Counted from the stretch's first letter, positions 18,303 through 28,323 are shown. The stretch is 64,000 nucleotides of DNA from Actinokineospora inagensis DSM 44258 (GCF_000482865.1 NZ_AXWW01000042.1:1-64000); one strand, 5' to 3'. The notes: generated by a model from the sequence alone, not told the origin. Numbers and translations: made by a program.

Positions 18303-19447
18303 GGGGTGGCTCTGCGGATCGAGGTGATGAGGGTGGCGGCTGCGGCGAGTGCGGCGGCGTAGATGATCAGGGTGGTGGTGTAGCCCAGCCAGGTGGCGAC
18401 CAGTTGGCCGATGGCGGCGCCCGCGAACAGGACGGCCGTGTTGAGGCCGATGGTGATCGCGCCGGGGGCAAGGGTGTGCAGGAGGCCAACCAGGCCGGGC
18501 ACGGTCAGTCCCATCCCGGCGACGACGACCACGCTGCCCACGACGGCGATCACAGGCTGGTCTGTACCGGCGAGCGCGATGAGCATGCCCGCCGCGGCCG
18601 TGAGGAACCCGACCACCGCCGGATGACGGGGGCCGCGTCGGGCGAGGACTCCGGACAGCATCGGCGCGACCAGCAGCGAGATCGCCCCGACTGCGCGGAC
18701 GCCGACCTGGCCACTGGACGTGATCTCCGTGGTGGCGGCCAGGTGCGGGCCGAGCACCGCGTAGAGCGCCACGAAACCACCGAAAACCGTGATGGCCGAG
18801 GCGAAAACCGTTGCCGTCGACCGTGTTGTCAGCAATCGGCCCATCGTGGGCAGCACGCCACGCCACGAAGGCACGACCTCGGGGCGGTCGGCGGGCAGCA
18901 CCCGGGCCAATGTCAGTGTGGCGATGACGTAGAGCACCGCGCCCGCCCAGAACGGCCACCGCCAGGCATCGATGGCGAGGGCGCCTACCGTCTGACCGAC
19001 GATGCCCGCGCCGAGCAGGCCCCCGGTCACCGCGGTCATTACCGACGCCCGGCGCGCTGGTTCGGCCCGCTCGGCGACCATGGCCAGTGCCACCGGCGCG
19101 AACGATGCCGCCGCGAACCCCTGTGCGGCACGGGCCGCCAGGAATTCTGTCCACAGTGGAGCGACGGCGACCAGCACCGTGGTGATCGCGACGGCGGCCG
19201 TTCCGGCGACCAACACGACTCGGCGACCGAGCCGTTCCGACAACGGCCCGAAGACCAGGAACCCGACGGCGTAGGCGATCGCGAACGCGCTGCCCGCCCA
19301 GGCGGCCGAGTCCACAGTGAACTCGGTCGCCAGCACCGGGCTCAGCGGGATGACCAGGTAGAGCTGCGCAGGCACGGTCAACGCCAGCGCCACCAGCAAC
19401 ACCACTTGCGCCCCGGTGAGCACGGGGCGCGTGAGGACGGTGGACAT
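18299..19447 (-). CDS. MFS transporter, 12-helix drug/metabolite exporter
   Basis: A 382-residue major facilitator protein of the DHA1 style. Helix 1 is VVLLVALALTVPAQLYLVIP; the family motif between helices 2 and 3 is seen as FGPLSERLGRRVVL, and SFAPVALAMVAE lies in helix 4. Twelve hydrophobic segments can be counted. Start ATG at 19447 with GGGAGGAA just upstream. A hairpin separates it from the HAD gene, so it may have its own promoter or be read through. Its stop overlaps the next ATG, coupling it to the DJ-1-family gene at 17640-18302. Export of a small product or toxic carbonyl compound is a reasonable guess from the neighbours. Confidence 0.85.
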   Translation of the reverse strand: MSTVLTRPVLTGAQVVLLVALALTVPAQLYLVIPLSPVLATEFTVDSAAWAGSAFAIAYAVGFLVFGPLSERLGRRVVLVAGTAAVAITTVLVAVAPLWTEFLAARAAQGFAAASFAPVALAMVAERAEPARRASVMTAVTGGLLGAGIVGQTVGALAIDAWRWPFWAGAVLYVIATLTLARVLPADRPEVVPSWRGVLPTMGRLLTTRSTATVFASAITVFGGFVALYAVLGPHLAATTEITSSGQVGVRAVGAISLLVAPMLSGVLARRGPRHPAVVGFLTAAAGMLIALAGTDQPVIAVVGSVVVVAGMGLTVPGLVGLLHTLAPGAITIGLNTAVLFAGAAIGQLVATWLGYTTTLIIYAAALAAAATLITSIRRATP

Positions 19448-19464
19448 GTGTTCCTCCCAGGGAG

Positions 19465-19500
19465 GCGCCGTGCGAACCCCGGGCGGGGCCCGCACGGCGC
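19465..19500 (-). terminator. Hairpin between HAD and MFS genes
   Basis: GCGCCGTGCG at 19465-19474 pairs with 19491-19500; the loop itself contains a small GC hairpin. It lies directly after the HAD gene's stop and before the MFS ribosome binding site, so it may end or reduce transcription between the two halves of the cluster. Confidence 0.6.
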
Positions 19501-19503
19501 TGG

Positions 19504-20229
19504 TCACAGACCCGAGACAGCCGACAGTTCCAGGGGCCGCACCCCGACCCGGGCGGCTTCCGCCCGGTGCTCGGGGATCTGGTACCCCCACTGCGCCCAC
19601 AGCGCGCGGGCGCCGGTTTCGGCCACCCGCCGGACGTTGGCCAGGTTGTCGTCGACGAAGGTCACCGACGACGGGGCCAGGCCGCGGCGGGCGGCCAGAT
19701 CGCGCACGGCATCGGCCTTTCCGCCGCACTCGCCGTACACTTCGGACACGGTGTCGCCGAGGGCGTGGCGGTCCAGGATGGCCCGGACCGACGCGCTGTC
19801 CTTGGCGGTGATGATCGCGACCGACCCGGCGTGCCTGCGCAGCGCGTCCGGCAGACCCGCGTACAGCCGGTGCAGGTCCAGCCAGAACTCCGGTTCGTGT
19901 TCGCGCAGCCAGGCCCGCGCCGCGCTCGCCCGCGAGGTGAACTCGGCCACCTCGGCGGGGTCGAGCGCGGCGAACAGGTCGTCGAAGTCCCGCTGCGTGA
20001 CCACGGCGTCGACCGCCCGGTGGTGGGCGAGGACGAAGTGGTCCAGCAGCCGGGAGTGGTCGCGGACAGCGCGGAACCGGGCCACGAACTCGTCCGGCAG
20101 GGCGGCCAGGTGCTCGGCACCGGGGATCGACCGGTCGTGCTCGTGCTCGCCGAACCAGGTGACGAGGGCGCACTCGTCGAGCGCGTCGCACACCACCCCG
20201 TCGAAGTCCAGCGCGAGCAGACCGGTCAC
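19504..20229 (-). CDS. HAD-superfamily hydrolase
   Basis: A 241-residue haloacid dehalogenase-like phosphohydrolase. The N-terminal LLALDFDGVVCD supplies the DxD nucleophile pair, SVAIITAKD carries the motif II Thr, and SSVTFVDDNLANV carries the motif IV acidic pair; KADAVRDLA provides the motif III Lys. A helical cap (about residues 20-110) follows the first motif, as in phosphoglycolate-phosphatase-type members. GTG at 20229 is chosen because it overlaps the stop of the upstream DJ-1-family gene (GTGA) and places the DxD motif at residue 8. Substrate unknown; it is the third gene of a coupled run with a cupin and a DJ-1-family protein. Confidence 0.8.
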   Translation of the reverse strand: MTGLLALDFDGVVCDALDECALVTWFGEHEHDRSIPGAEHLAALPDEFVARFRAVRDHSRLLDHFVLAHHRAVDAVVTQRDFDDLFAALDPAEVAEFTSRASAARAWLREHEPEFWLDLHRLYAGLPDALRRHAGSVAIITAKDSASVRAILDRHALGDTVSEVYGECGGKADAVRDLAARRGLAPSSVTFVDDNLANVRRVAETGARALWAQWGYQIPEHRAEAARVGVRPLELSAVSGL

Positions 20230-20768
20230 GCCGCGGCCACCTTGTCGGTGGTCTCGAAGACCGCGCGCATGAACGCGCCCATGTACCCGTAGTACGAGCA
20301 GGTGATGATGTTGCCGTCGACCACGACGTCGCTGTCGACCACCTCGGCGCCCGCGTTGACCACGTCGTCGCGGAGTCCGATGTAGGCGCACGCCCGGCGG
20401 CCACGCAGCACGCCCGCGCTGACCATGATCCACGGTCCGTGGCACAGCCCGGCGACGACCTTGCCCGCGTCGGCCATGCCCGCGACGAAGTCGAGCACGC
20501 CGCGGTGCTGGCGGACCCGGTCCGGCGCCTCGTGCCCGCCGGTGAGCACGACCGCGTCGTAGGCGTCCACGGCGAGGTCGTCGAACGAGATCAGCGGGCG
20601 CGCGGTCTTGTCCATCGGCAGCGGCACGCCGTACTTGCCGACGGCGGGCTCGGCGCCCTTGGTGGCGATGTCCACCCGCCAGCCCTCTTCGAGCAGGCGG
20701 TAGTAGCAGAACACGACGTCGTGGTCCTGGAAGCCAGGACCGGTGACGATGACGGCGTTGCGGCTCAT
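20226..20768 (-). CDS. DJ-1/PfpI family protein
   Basis: A 180-residue DJ-1/PfpI protein. It starts MSRNAVIVTGPGFQDHDVVF, has YDAVVLTGGHEAPDRVR as the conserved Gly-Gly-His loop, and VVAGLCHGPWIMVSAG with the nucleophilic Cys and the following His. The length is right for PfpI-type members, shorter than the Hsp31-like genes at both ends of the cluster. RBS GGGGGA precedes the ATG. It follows the cupin gene by 16 bases and overlaps the HAD gene by four, so it is the middle gene of an operon. It may act on a reactive carbonyl or be an isocyanide hydratase/amidase-like enzyme; the sequence does not decide. Confidence 0.8.
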   Translation of the reverse strand: MSRNAVIVTGPGFQDHDVVFCYYRLLEEGWRVDIATKGAEPAVGKYGVPLPMDKTARPLISFDDLAVDAYDAVVLTGGHEAPDRVRQHRGVLDFVAGMADAGKVVAGLCHGPWIMVSAGVLRGRRACAYIGLRDDVVNAGAEVVDSDVVVDGNIITCSYYGYMGAFMRAVFETTDKVAAA

Positions 20769-20784
20769 GTGTTTCCCCCTCCGG

Positions 20785-21573
20785 TCACGCGCGGCTGATG
20801 CTGAGGTAGTCGACGTCGGTCTGCGGTCGCCCGCCGTCCTCCGGGTGGCCGGTGAGCACCGCAACGTCGGAGCGCACCACCCCGGACAGGCACAGCGGCA
20901 CGTGGAACAGGTCGTCGGGTCTGCGCCGGTAGAACAGGTCCATGCCGGTGCGCAGGTCGAACCGGAACCGCCCGTCCGGGGTGCGCTCGCGCATCCGGGC
21001 GTGCGGTGAACTCGGGATGCGGCGCATCGGGTACCGCGGCGCCTCCCGGGTGTGCGTCTCGTAGCCCTTGCCGGTACGGCTGTAGTCGTCGGACAGCCGC
21101 ATGAGGTCGAACTTGTTGCGCGGCACCTCGACCTCGATCAGTTCCAGCGGTTCGTCGCCGGTGTTGCGGGTGCCGTGGAACGCGCCGGGCGCGATCCGCA
21201 GCACGGTGCCCGCGCGTACGTCGACCTCGGGCCGGTTCAAGCCGGTTGTCACACCCTGGCCGCCCAGGCACAGCAGGTACGTGAGCTTGCGCGGGTGCAC
21301 GTGGACGGACGTGCCGTGCGGCGCGTCGATGTGCAGCGCCCAGAAGTCGAAGAACTCGTCGACGTAAGCGCGATACTCGTAGCCCCAAGGCTTCGGGACT
21401 ATTTCGTCGAGGTGCGCGTCGGTGTCGAACTGCTCGTTGGCGGCACGCGCTCCCCCGCGCACCAGCCTGGTGAGCGCCGCGACGTCGGCGGTTCCCGCGT
21501 CGAACGGCACCGGATGACGGCCGGTGTCCAGCGTGTCCGGCGCCAGGCGCGACAACTCCACCACCTTTTCCAT
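20785..21573 (-). CDS. Cupin-domain protein, possible sugar isomerase-like enzyme
   Basis: A 262-residue protein with a central cupin barrel. The first cupin motif is HIDAPHGTSVHVHPRKLTYL, with the metal-binding histidines and a Lys in place of the usual Glu position. The second motif is around GTVLRIAPGAFHGTRNTG, supplying the last His. KPWGYEYRAY before it resembles the 'KPWG' opening of type II phosphomannose-isomerase cupins, so a sugar-phosphate or related substrate is possible. Residues 185-262 form an extra domain ending TDVDYLSISRA. Start ATG at 21573 with GGAGGGGGA upstream. It is the first gene of the run cupin, DJ-1, HAD; its promoter must lie in 21574-21784. Confidence 0.75.
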   Translation of the reverse strand: MEKVVELSRLAPDTLDTGRHPVPFDAGTADVAALTRLVRGGARAANEQFDTDAHLDEIVPKPWGYEYRAYVDEFFDFWALHIDAPHGTSVHVHPRKLTYLLCLGGQGVTTGLNRPEVDVRAGTVLRIAPGAFHGTRNTGDEPLELIEVEVPRNKFDLMRLSDDYSRTGKGYETHTREAPRYPMRRIPSSPHARMRERTPDGRFRFDLRTGMDLFYRRRPDDLFHVPLCLSGVVRSDVAVLTGHPEDGGRPQTDVDYLSISRA

Positions 21574-21784
21574 GCTCCCCCTCCTTCGATGTCGGATCCC
21601 CGACGGCGGAAAGTGAACCACGGGGTGGAAGCGGCGATCCAATAAGAAGTCCGCAGGCGGCCATAAGCGAACCTTGGGCACCGGTGCGGAATTCATCGGC
21701 CGCTCCAGGTCGGAATGTCGGGGTGCATTGATCGACGTGGGCCGTTCGGTCGTCGGGCGACGGGAGAATGTGCTCGGAAACCAC

Positions 21785-21816
21785 TCGGGGTCCGCCCCGG
21801 CTGGGACGGACCCCGA
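21785..21816 (-). terminator. 10-bp perfect stem-loop behind the third DJ-1-family gene
   Basis: TCGGGGTCCG at 21785-21794 pairs with 21807-21816 around a 12-base loop, eight bases past the stop of the gene at 21825-22517. Confidence 0.65.
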
Positions 21817-21824
21817 TTTCGCGG

Positions 21825-22517
21825 TCAGGCGACGGCGGTCGCCGCCAGCTCGCGCACGACGGCCTCGGCGACCCCGACGGCCGACGCCGGGTTCTGGCCG
21901 GTGACCAGGCGCTGGTCGACGACGACGTGGGCGGCGAAGTTGTCCGTCCCCTCGTGCAGTGCGCCGTGCTCCTCCAGCCTGCTCTGCAGCAGGAACGGCA
22001 CGACCCCGGCGAGGCCGACGGCGTGCTCCTCGTCGTTGGTGAACGCGGCGAGCCGCTTGCCGTCGACCAGGTGGCTGCCGTCGGACAGGGTCAGGTTCAC
22101 CAGGCCGGCCGGACCGTGGCAGACCGCGGCGACGACCCCGCCGGACTCGTAGATGTCCCTGGCCACCGCGGCGAGCTCGGTGTCGTGCGGGAAGTCCCAC
22201 ATGCTGCCGTGGCCGCCCGCGTAGAGGATCGCCGCGTACTCGGCCGGGTCGACCTCGGCCGCGGTCGGGGTGGTGGCGAGCTTGGCGGCCACGGTCTCGT
22301 CGGCCAGGAAGCGGTTCTGCACCGGGTCGGACGGGTCGACACCGTCGCGCGGCGGGTTGCCGCCGCGCACCGACACCAGGTCGACCTCGTAGCCCGACTC
22401 GGTGAACACCCGCCACGGGTGGGCGGCCTCCGGCAGGTAGAACCCGGTGGTCCTACCGGTGTCACCCAACTGCTCGTGGCTGGTCAGCGCGATGAGGATC
22501 TTCTTGCGTTCGGACAT
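21825..22517 (-). CDS. DJ-1/PfpI family protein (Hsp31/glyoxalase III-like)
   Basis: A 230-residue protein starting MSERKKILIALTSHEQLGDT. The conserved loop is AAILYAGGHGSMWDFPHD, and the nucleophile elbow is VVAAVCHGPAGLVNL; the nearby Glu of the triad region is also kept. It is closely related to the gene at 17640-18302. The RBS AGGGGAG precedes the ATG. It stands alone: a hairpin follows it and a LysR gene is divergent 142 bases upstream, so that LysR protein is its likely regulator. Detoxification of a reactive dicarbonyl is the family expectation, not shown here. Confidence 0.85.
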   Translation of the reverse strand: MSERKKILIALTSHEQLGDTGRTTGFYLPEAAHPWRVFTESGYEVDLVSVRGGNPPRDGVDPSDPVQNRFLADETVAAKLATTPTAAEVDPAEYAAILYAGGHGSMWDFPHDTELAAVARDIYESGGVVAAVCHGPAGLVNLTLSDGSHLVDGKRLAAFTNDEEHAVGLAGVVPFLLQSRLEEHGALHEGTDNFAAHVVVDQRLVTGQNPASAVGVAEAVVRELAATAVA

Positions 22518-22659
22518 GCCGGACTCCCCTTGAGCCTGTCGTGGGAACGCGCGGCGGATCGGTCACGGCCCGCGCAGCACCGAGCGTAGGCTCGTCGACC
22601 TATCGGGAACCAATGTGCGCGACCGCATCCCGCCATCAGGATTTCTATCGGAGGCTTCG

Positions 22660-23550
22660 GTGGACCTCGATCTCATGCGGACCTTCCTGGAGGTCTACCG
22701 GGCCGGGACGCTCACCGCCGCGGCGCGATCGCTCGGGTTGGCGCAGCCGACGGTGACCACGCACCTGCGAACGCTCGAACGCGAGTTGGCGCAGCAGCTT
22801 TTCGAGCGGCTGCCACGCGGGGTGGCGCCGACGGCGGTGGCGGACGAGCTGGCCGCGCGGATCGGACCGCACATCGACGCGCTGGCCGCGGTCGCCCGGA
22901 CCCGGCCGGGGCACCGGCTCGCCCGCCCGGTGAACCTGGCCGGGCCGGTGGAGCTGACCACGGTGAAGGTGTTGCCGTCGTTGGCCCCGTTGGTCGAGCG
23001 CGGGCTGCGGCTGCGGGTGACCATGGGCCTGGCCGACGACCTGCTGGCCGGGCTGCCGACCGGGCGCTACGACCTGGTGCTCTCGACCGTGCGGCCGCGA
23101 ACCCGGGCCACCCACGCCGTGCCGCTGACCGACGAGGAGTTCGTGCTGGTCGCCAACCCGGCGTGGGCGGCCAGGATCGGCGACCGGGTGCGCGTCGACG
23201 GCGCGGCGGCGCTGCGGGACGTCCCGCTGATCACCTACGCCGAGGAGTTGCCGATCATCCGGCGGTACTGGCGCAGCGTGTTCGGCCACCGCCCCACCGC
23301 CTCGGCCGCGGTTGTCGTCCCGGACCTGCGCGGCGTGCTGGCGGCGACGGTGGCCGGGGCGGGGGTGACGGTGCTGCCGCGGTACCTGTGCGCGGGCGAG
23401 TTCGAGTCCGGCGCGCTGGTCGCCCTGTTGGAGCCGGAGATCCCGCCGATCAACACCCTGTACCTGGCCACCCGGGCCGGAATGGAGTCGACCCCGGGGA
23501 TCGCCGAGGTCCGCGCGCACCTGCTGATGCAGAGCAGGCTGTGGTCGTGA
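22660..23550 (+). CDS. LysR-family transcription regulator
   Basis: A 296-residue LysR regulator. Residues 1-60 are the winged helix-turn-helix: LMRTFLEVYRAGTLTAAARS and LGLAQPTVTTHLRTLERELA. The remainder is the effector-binding domain (DEEFVLVANPAWAARIGDR, AGAGVTVLPRYLCAGEFESG). GTG at 22660 is chosen because GGAGG lies five bases upstream and the helix-turn-helix then starts in the usual place; the longer ATG version adds an unlikely 15 residues. It is divergent from the DJ-1-family gene at 21825-22517, the typical arrangement for a LysR protein and its target. A second LysR gene with the same effector-domain features follows. Confidence 0.85.
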   Translation: MDLDLMRTFLEVYRAGTLTAAARSLGLAQPTVTTHLRTLERELAQQLFERLPRGVAPTAVADELAARIGPHIDALAAVARTRPGHRLARPVNLAGPVELTTVKVLPSLAPLVERGLRLRVTMGLADDLLAGLPTGRYDLVLSTVRPRTRATHAVPLTDEEFVLVANPAWAARIGDRVRVDGAAALRDVPLITYAEELPIIRRYWRSVFGHRPTASAAVVVPDLRGVLAATVAGAGVTVLPRYLCAGEFESGALVALLEPEIPPINTLYLATRAGMESTPGIAEVRAHLLMQSRLWS

Positions 23551-23638
23551 GACCGGAACGGCCCGGCCACGCACCCCTCGGTCGATAGACTGGCAAAAGG
23601 GAAAGTGTTCGGCGTTTTCCGAACAAGGGGGAAAGCTC

Positions 23639-24535
23639 GTGGACTACTCGTTGTTGGCGACCTGCCTGGCCGTGTACCGCAGCGGCTCGCTCACCAAGGC
23701 CGCCCGCCTGCTGGGCATCTCCCAACCGGCCGTCACCGGGCAGATCCGCTCCCTTGAGGGAATCCTCGGCCAAACCCTGTTCACCCGCGTGGCGAAGGGC
23801 ACCGTCCCCACCGACGCCGCCCACGAACTCGTGCGGGACACCGCCGACGCCCTCGACGCGCTCGAGGTCGCCATCACCCGCCGCACCCGCCCGCGCAGCC
23901 TGACCGACCGCACCATCCACCTGGCTGGCCCGTCGGAGGCCCTCTCCCTGCGCGTCCTGCCCGCCCTCTCCGACCTGATCGCCGCAGGCCTGCGGCTGCG
24001 CCTGACCTTCGGCCTCACCGACGACCTGGTCGGCGGCCTCGCCGAGGGCCACTTCGACATGGTCGTGTCCACCCGCCTCGACCGATCCCCCGGCATCACC
24101 TCAACCCCCCTGATGGACGAGGAGTTCGCCCTGGTCGGCTCCCGCGAATGGGCGGTCAAACTCCCCGACGACCTCATCACCCGCGACGGCGCGGCCGCCC
24201 TCCTGTGCGCACCGCTGATCTCGTACGCGGAGAGCCTGCCCATCATCCGGCGCTACTGGCACACCGTGTTCGGCCACAGCCCGTCGGTGACCCCGCAGGT
24301 CACCGCCCCGGACCTGCGGGCGGTGCTGGGAGCGGTGCGGGCGGGCGCGGGGATCTCGGTGCTGCCGACGTACCTGTGCTCAGCCGACCTGGGCAGCGGC
24401 GACGTCAAGGTCCTGCACCACCCGAAAGTCGCCCCGCTCAACACCCTCTACCTCGCCACCCGCTCCACTGGCGCCCTGAGCCACACCATCAACGCGGTAC
24501 GCGCGCAACTGGTGGCACAAGCCCGCCACTGGTAA
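23639..24535 (+). CDS. LysR-family transcription regulator, paralogue of the preceding one
   Basis: A 298-residue LysR regulator with helix-turn-helix LATCLAVYRSGSLTKAARLL and GISQPAVTGQIRSLE. The effector domain shares many blocks with the LysR protein just upstream (ISYAESLPIIRRYW versus ITYAEELPIIRRYW; AGAGISVLPTYLCSADLGSG; LNTLYLATRS). So the two arose by duplication and may sense related ligands. GTG start at 23639 with GGGGGAAAG upstream; 88 bases separate it from the first, enough for its own promoter. It may control the cupin/DJ-1/HAD or MFS genes, but no operator is clear. Confidence 0.85.
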   Translation: MDYSLLATCLAVYRSGSLTKAARLLGISQPAVTGQIRSLEGILGQTLFTRVAKGTVPTDAAHELVRDTADALDALEVAITRRTRPRSLTDRTIHLAGPSEALSLRVLPALSDLIAAGLRLRLTFGLTDDLVGGLAEGHFDMVVSTRLDRSPGITSTPLMDEEFALVGSREWAVKLPDDLITRDGAAALLCAPLISYAESLPIIRRYWHTVFGHSPSVTPQVTAPDLRAVLGAVRAGAGISVLPTYLCSADLGSGDVKVLHHPKVAPLNTLYLATRSTGALSHTINAVRAQLVAQARHW

Positions 24536-24670
24536 ACCGCGACCGATCATTGTCGGGGTGAGGCGGAATGAGCTTCGGTGTACGTGTCGGGTCAATCACG
24601 TTATCGGCGCTTCGCCGATCATGTCACGATGGGTGGGAGCGCACGTCGACGTGATTCTGGGGGAAAAGCC

Positions 24671-24886
24671 ATGCCGGTGATCACTGTTCAGCTCCGCAGT
24701 GGGCGTACCGAACAGCAGAAGCGGGAGCTCGTTGATCGGCTGACCACCGCGTTCGTCGAGACCTGTGGTGGTGAGCGGGAAGGGGTCTGGGTGGCGCTGC
24801 AGGAGATTCCCGCCGAGCACTGGGGGATTGGCGGGAAACTCCAGTCCGACCTGATGGGCATCACCACGCCGCCCGCTGAAGGCTAG
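24671..24886 (+). CDS. 4-oxalocrotonate tautomerase-family enzyme
   Basis: A 71-residue protein beginning MPVITVQLRSGRTEQQKREL, so that after removal of Met the N-terminal Pro is the catalytic base of tautomerases. The residue pattern LVDRLTTAFVETCG and VWVALQEIPAEHWGIGGK matches the 4-OT beta-alpha-beta fold, and the Gly-rich end follows. The ATG at 24671 is chosen because it gives the essential Pro and is preceded by GGGGG. It acts as an oligomer in the cytoplasm in the known family. It follows the second LysR gene and is convergent with the Lrp-like fragment. Confidence 0.85.
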   Translation: MPVITVQLRSGRTEQQKRELVDRLTTAFVETCGGEREGVWVALQEIPAEHWGIGGKLQSDLMGITTPPAEG

Positions 24887-24894
24887 GGGGCACC

Positions 24895-26217
<1,323 letters not shown>

Positions 26218-26232
26218 TGAGGACTGGTCAGG

Positions 26233-26796
26233 TCAGGCGCGGAGGTTGGCGAGCATGTGCTTGGCGCCGTCGATGGCGCGGTTGAACTCGTGGGGGTTCT
26301 GGTGGGCGCGGGCCAGTACGTAGGCGCCTTGGACGGTGGCGACGATGTGGGCGGCGGTGGTTGCCACGTCGAGGTCGGGGCGGAGTTCGGCCGAGCGGAC
26401 GCCGTCGGCCAGGACTTCGGTGAGGCGGTCGGTGAGCCAGGTGAAGAACTCGGCGACGGGGGCGCGCAGCCGCTCGTCGCCGACGACGTCGTGGTCGTGC
26501 AGGAGGCGACCCATGCGGCAGCCGGCGAGCGGGTCGCGTTCGGAGTCGAGGTAGGCGTTGACGCGGGCGGTGGCCGTGTCCGCGGCGGCGAGGGCCGTCT
26601 CGATCTTGGCGCGCAACTGGTCGGACATGTGGGTCATCGCCGCGATGGCCAGCTCCGCCTTGCCCGCGAAGTGGTGGTACATGCTGCCCTGGCCCGCCTT
26701 GGACCGCTCCAGGATCATCGCCGGGCTGGTCGCGCTGTAGCCGCGTTCCCACAGCAATTCCGCCGCCGCGGCCGTCAGTGCGTCCTTCTTGCTCAC
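26233..26796 (-). CDS. TetR-family repressor of the adjacent MFS exporter
   Basis: A 187-residue TetR protein. The helix-turn-helix is AAELLWERGYSATSPAMILE followed by RSKAGQGSMYHHFAGKAELA; the rest is an all-helical ligand domain (TTAAHIVATVQGAYVLARAH). Two adjacent GTG codons open it; the second at 26796 is preferred because AAGGAG then lies six bases upstream. It is divergent from the MFS gene with 88 bases between, and two matching palindromes lie in that gap. So it probably represses itself and the exporter, with release by a substrate of the pump. Confidence 0.85.
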   Translation of the reverse strand: MSKKDALTAAAAELLWERGYSATSPAMILERSKAGQGSMYHHFAGKAELAIAAMTHMSDQLRAKIETALAAADTATARVNAYLDSERDPLAGCRMGRLLHDHDVVGDERLRAPVAEFFTWLTDRLTEVLADGVRSAELRPDLDVATTAAHIVATVQGAYVLARAHQNPHEFNRAIDGAKHMLANLRA

Positions 26797-26824
26797 CACC
26801 GGCTCCTTCCCTCGGTGCACCCAT

Positions 26825-26844
26825 CGTACCGAGTAGTCGGTACG
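26825..26844. promoter_or_regulatory. TetR operator site 1
   Basis: CGTACCGA-GTAG-TCGGTACG: perfect 8-bp arms with a four-base centre, 28 bases before the TetR start. It shares the core GTACxxAxTAGTCGxTAC with site 2. Confidence 0.7.
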
Positions 26845-26855
26845 GCGTTGCATTC

Positions 26856-26875
26856 TGTACATACTAGTCGTTACA
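26856..26875. promoter_or_regulatory. TetR operator site 2
   Basis: TGTACATACTAGTCGTTACA: imperfect palindrome with the same core as site 1, nine bases before the MFS start codon, so a bound repressor would block initiation of that gene. Confidence 0.65.
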
Positions 26876-26884
26876 GTCGAACCC

Positions 26885-28306
26885 ATGGAACCGCAGAGGG
26901 TGGCCACCGCGCCACCACCGCGCGAAACCGGTCCTACCGTCAACCGCCCGGGGTTGCTGCTGGTCGCGCTGCTCGGCGGCCTGTTCCTGGGCAACATCGA
27001 CATCGCCGTGGTGAACGTGGCCATCCCGTCGATCCGGGAACGGCTCGGCGCGGGCCCCAGCGAGCTGGAACTGGTCGTGTCCGGGTACACGCTGGCCTAC
27101 GCGTTGCTGCTGATCACCGGCGCCAGGCTGGGCGAGATCGTCGGCCGCAGGCGGGTGTACGTGCTGGGGCTGACCGCGTTCACCGCGCTGTCGCTGGCCT
27201 GCGGCCTCGCCCCGACCGGCGCGGTACTGGTGTGGTCGCTCGCGTGCTGCAGGGCCTGGGCGCGGCGCTGATGGTGTCGCAGGTGCTCACCGAGATCCAG
27301 GTCCACTTCCACGGCGCGGCCCGGCGGCGGGCCCTCGGCGCCTACACCGCCGTGCTCGGGGTGAGCTCGGTGATCGGCCAGGCACTGGGCGGGGTGCTGG
27401 TGTCGGCGGACATCCTGGACACCGGGTGGCGACCGATCTTCCTGATCAACCTCCCCATCGGCGTGTGCCTCATCGTGCTCGCGCTGGCGTTCCTACCCGC
27501 GAGCGCGGGTACGCCCGGCCTGCGGTTTGGACCTGGCGGGGGTCGGGGTGCTCTCGGTGGGGCTGCTGCTCCTGGTGACACCGCTGGTGTTCGGCCAAGA
27601 GGCGGGGTGGCCCACGTGGACCTGGATGTGCCTGATCGGGTCGGTGCCGGTGTTCGCCCTGTTCGCCGTGGTCGAGCGGCGGGTCGCCGCGAGCGGACGG
27701 GCCCCGCTGATCGCCGTGCACCTGCTGGCCCGGCCCCGGATCTCGCTCGCCCTGTGCGCCCAGGCCTCGATCCGCGCGGCCTACTTCGCGCTGCTGTTCG
27801 TTGTGGCGCTTTACCTGCAACAGGGGCTCGGCGCCAGTCCTACGTACTCCGGGCTGGTCCCGGTGTCCTGGGTGGCAACGTTCGCGCTGGTCGGTCCCGT
27901 GCTCAGCCGGATGGATCCGCAGGCCAGGTCGCTGGCCGCGCCGGTGGGCGGGGTGCTGATGGCGGTGTCGTTCGCGGGCGTCGCACTCGGCGCGGACGTC
28001 TGGTGGTTGGTGGCCCTGCTCGGCGTCGGCGGCGTCGGCTACGGGTCGGCGTTCAGCGGGACCCTCGCCCACCTCACCGACGCCGTCGAACCGCGGCACG
28101 CCCCGGACGTCAGCGGCCTGTTCAACACCACGCTGCAGGTCGGCGGCACCCTCGGGGTCGCTGCTTTCGGCACCGTCTACCTCAACCTGGCCGGCGCAGG
28201 TCCGCGGCACGCCTTCGCGGTGACCTCGTGGGCGTTGGCCGCGCTGTCGATCACCGCGGCGGTCCTGTTCCACCTGGCGAACCGGGCCGAGTCCACACCA
28301 GCATGA
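26885..28306 (+). pseudogene. MFS drug exporter, EmrB/QacA type, with two compensating frameshifts
   Basis: Starts MEPQRVATAPPPRETGPTVN; helix 1 is LLLVALLGGLFLGNIDIAVV, followed by RLGEIVGRRRVYVLGL, the MFS motif between helices 2 and 3. Near 27235 a base is missing (SLACCRAWA instead of VARVLQGLGAALM), and the protein continues one frame over through ALGAYTAVLGVSSVIGQALG. Near 27525 an extra base restores the first frame (MDLAGVGVLSVGLLLLVTPL), which is then open to FHLANRAESTPA. Repaired, it has 14 hydrophobic segments and about 473 residues. Either the gene is newly broken or two one-base sequencing errors are present; the flanking TetR gene and operators are intact. Confidence 0.75.
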
Positions 28307-28323
28307 CGACGAGGGGAAATCCG

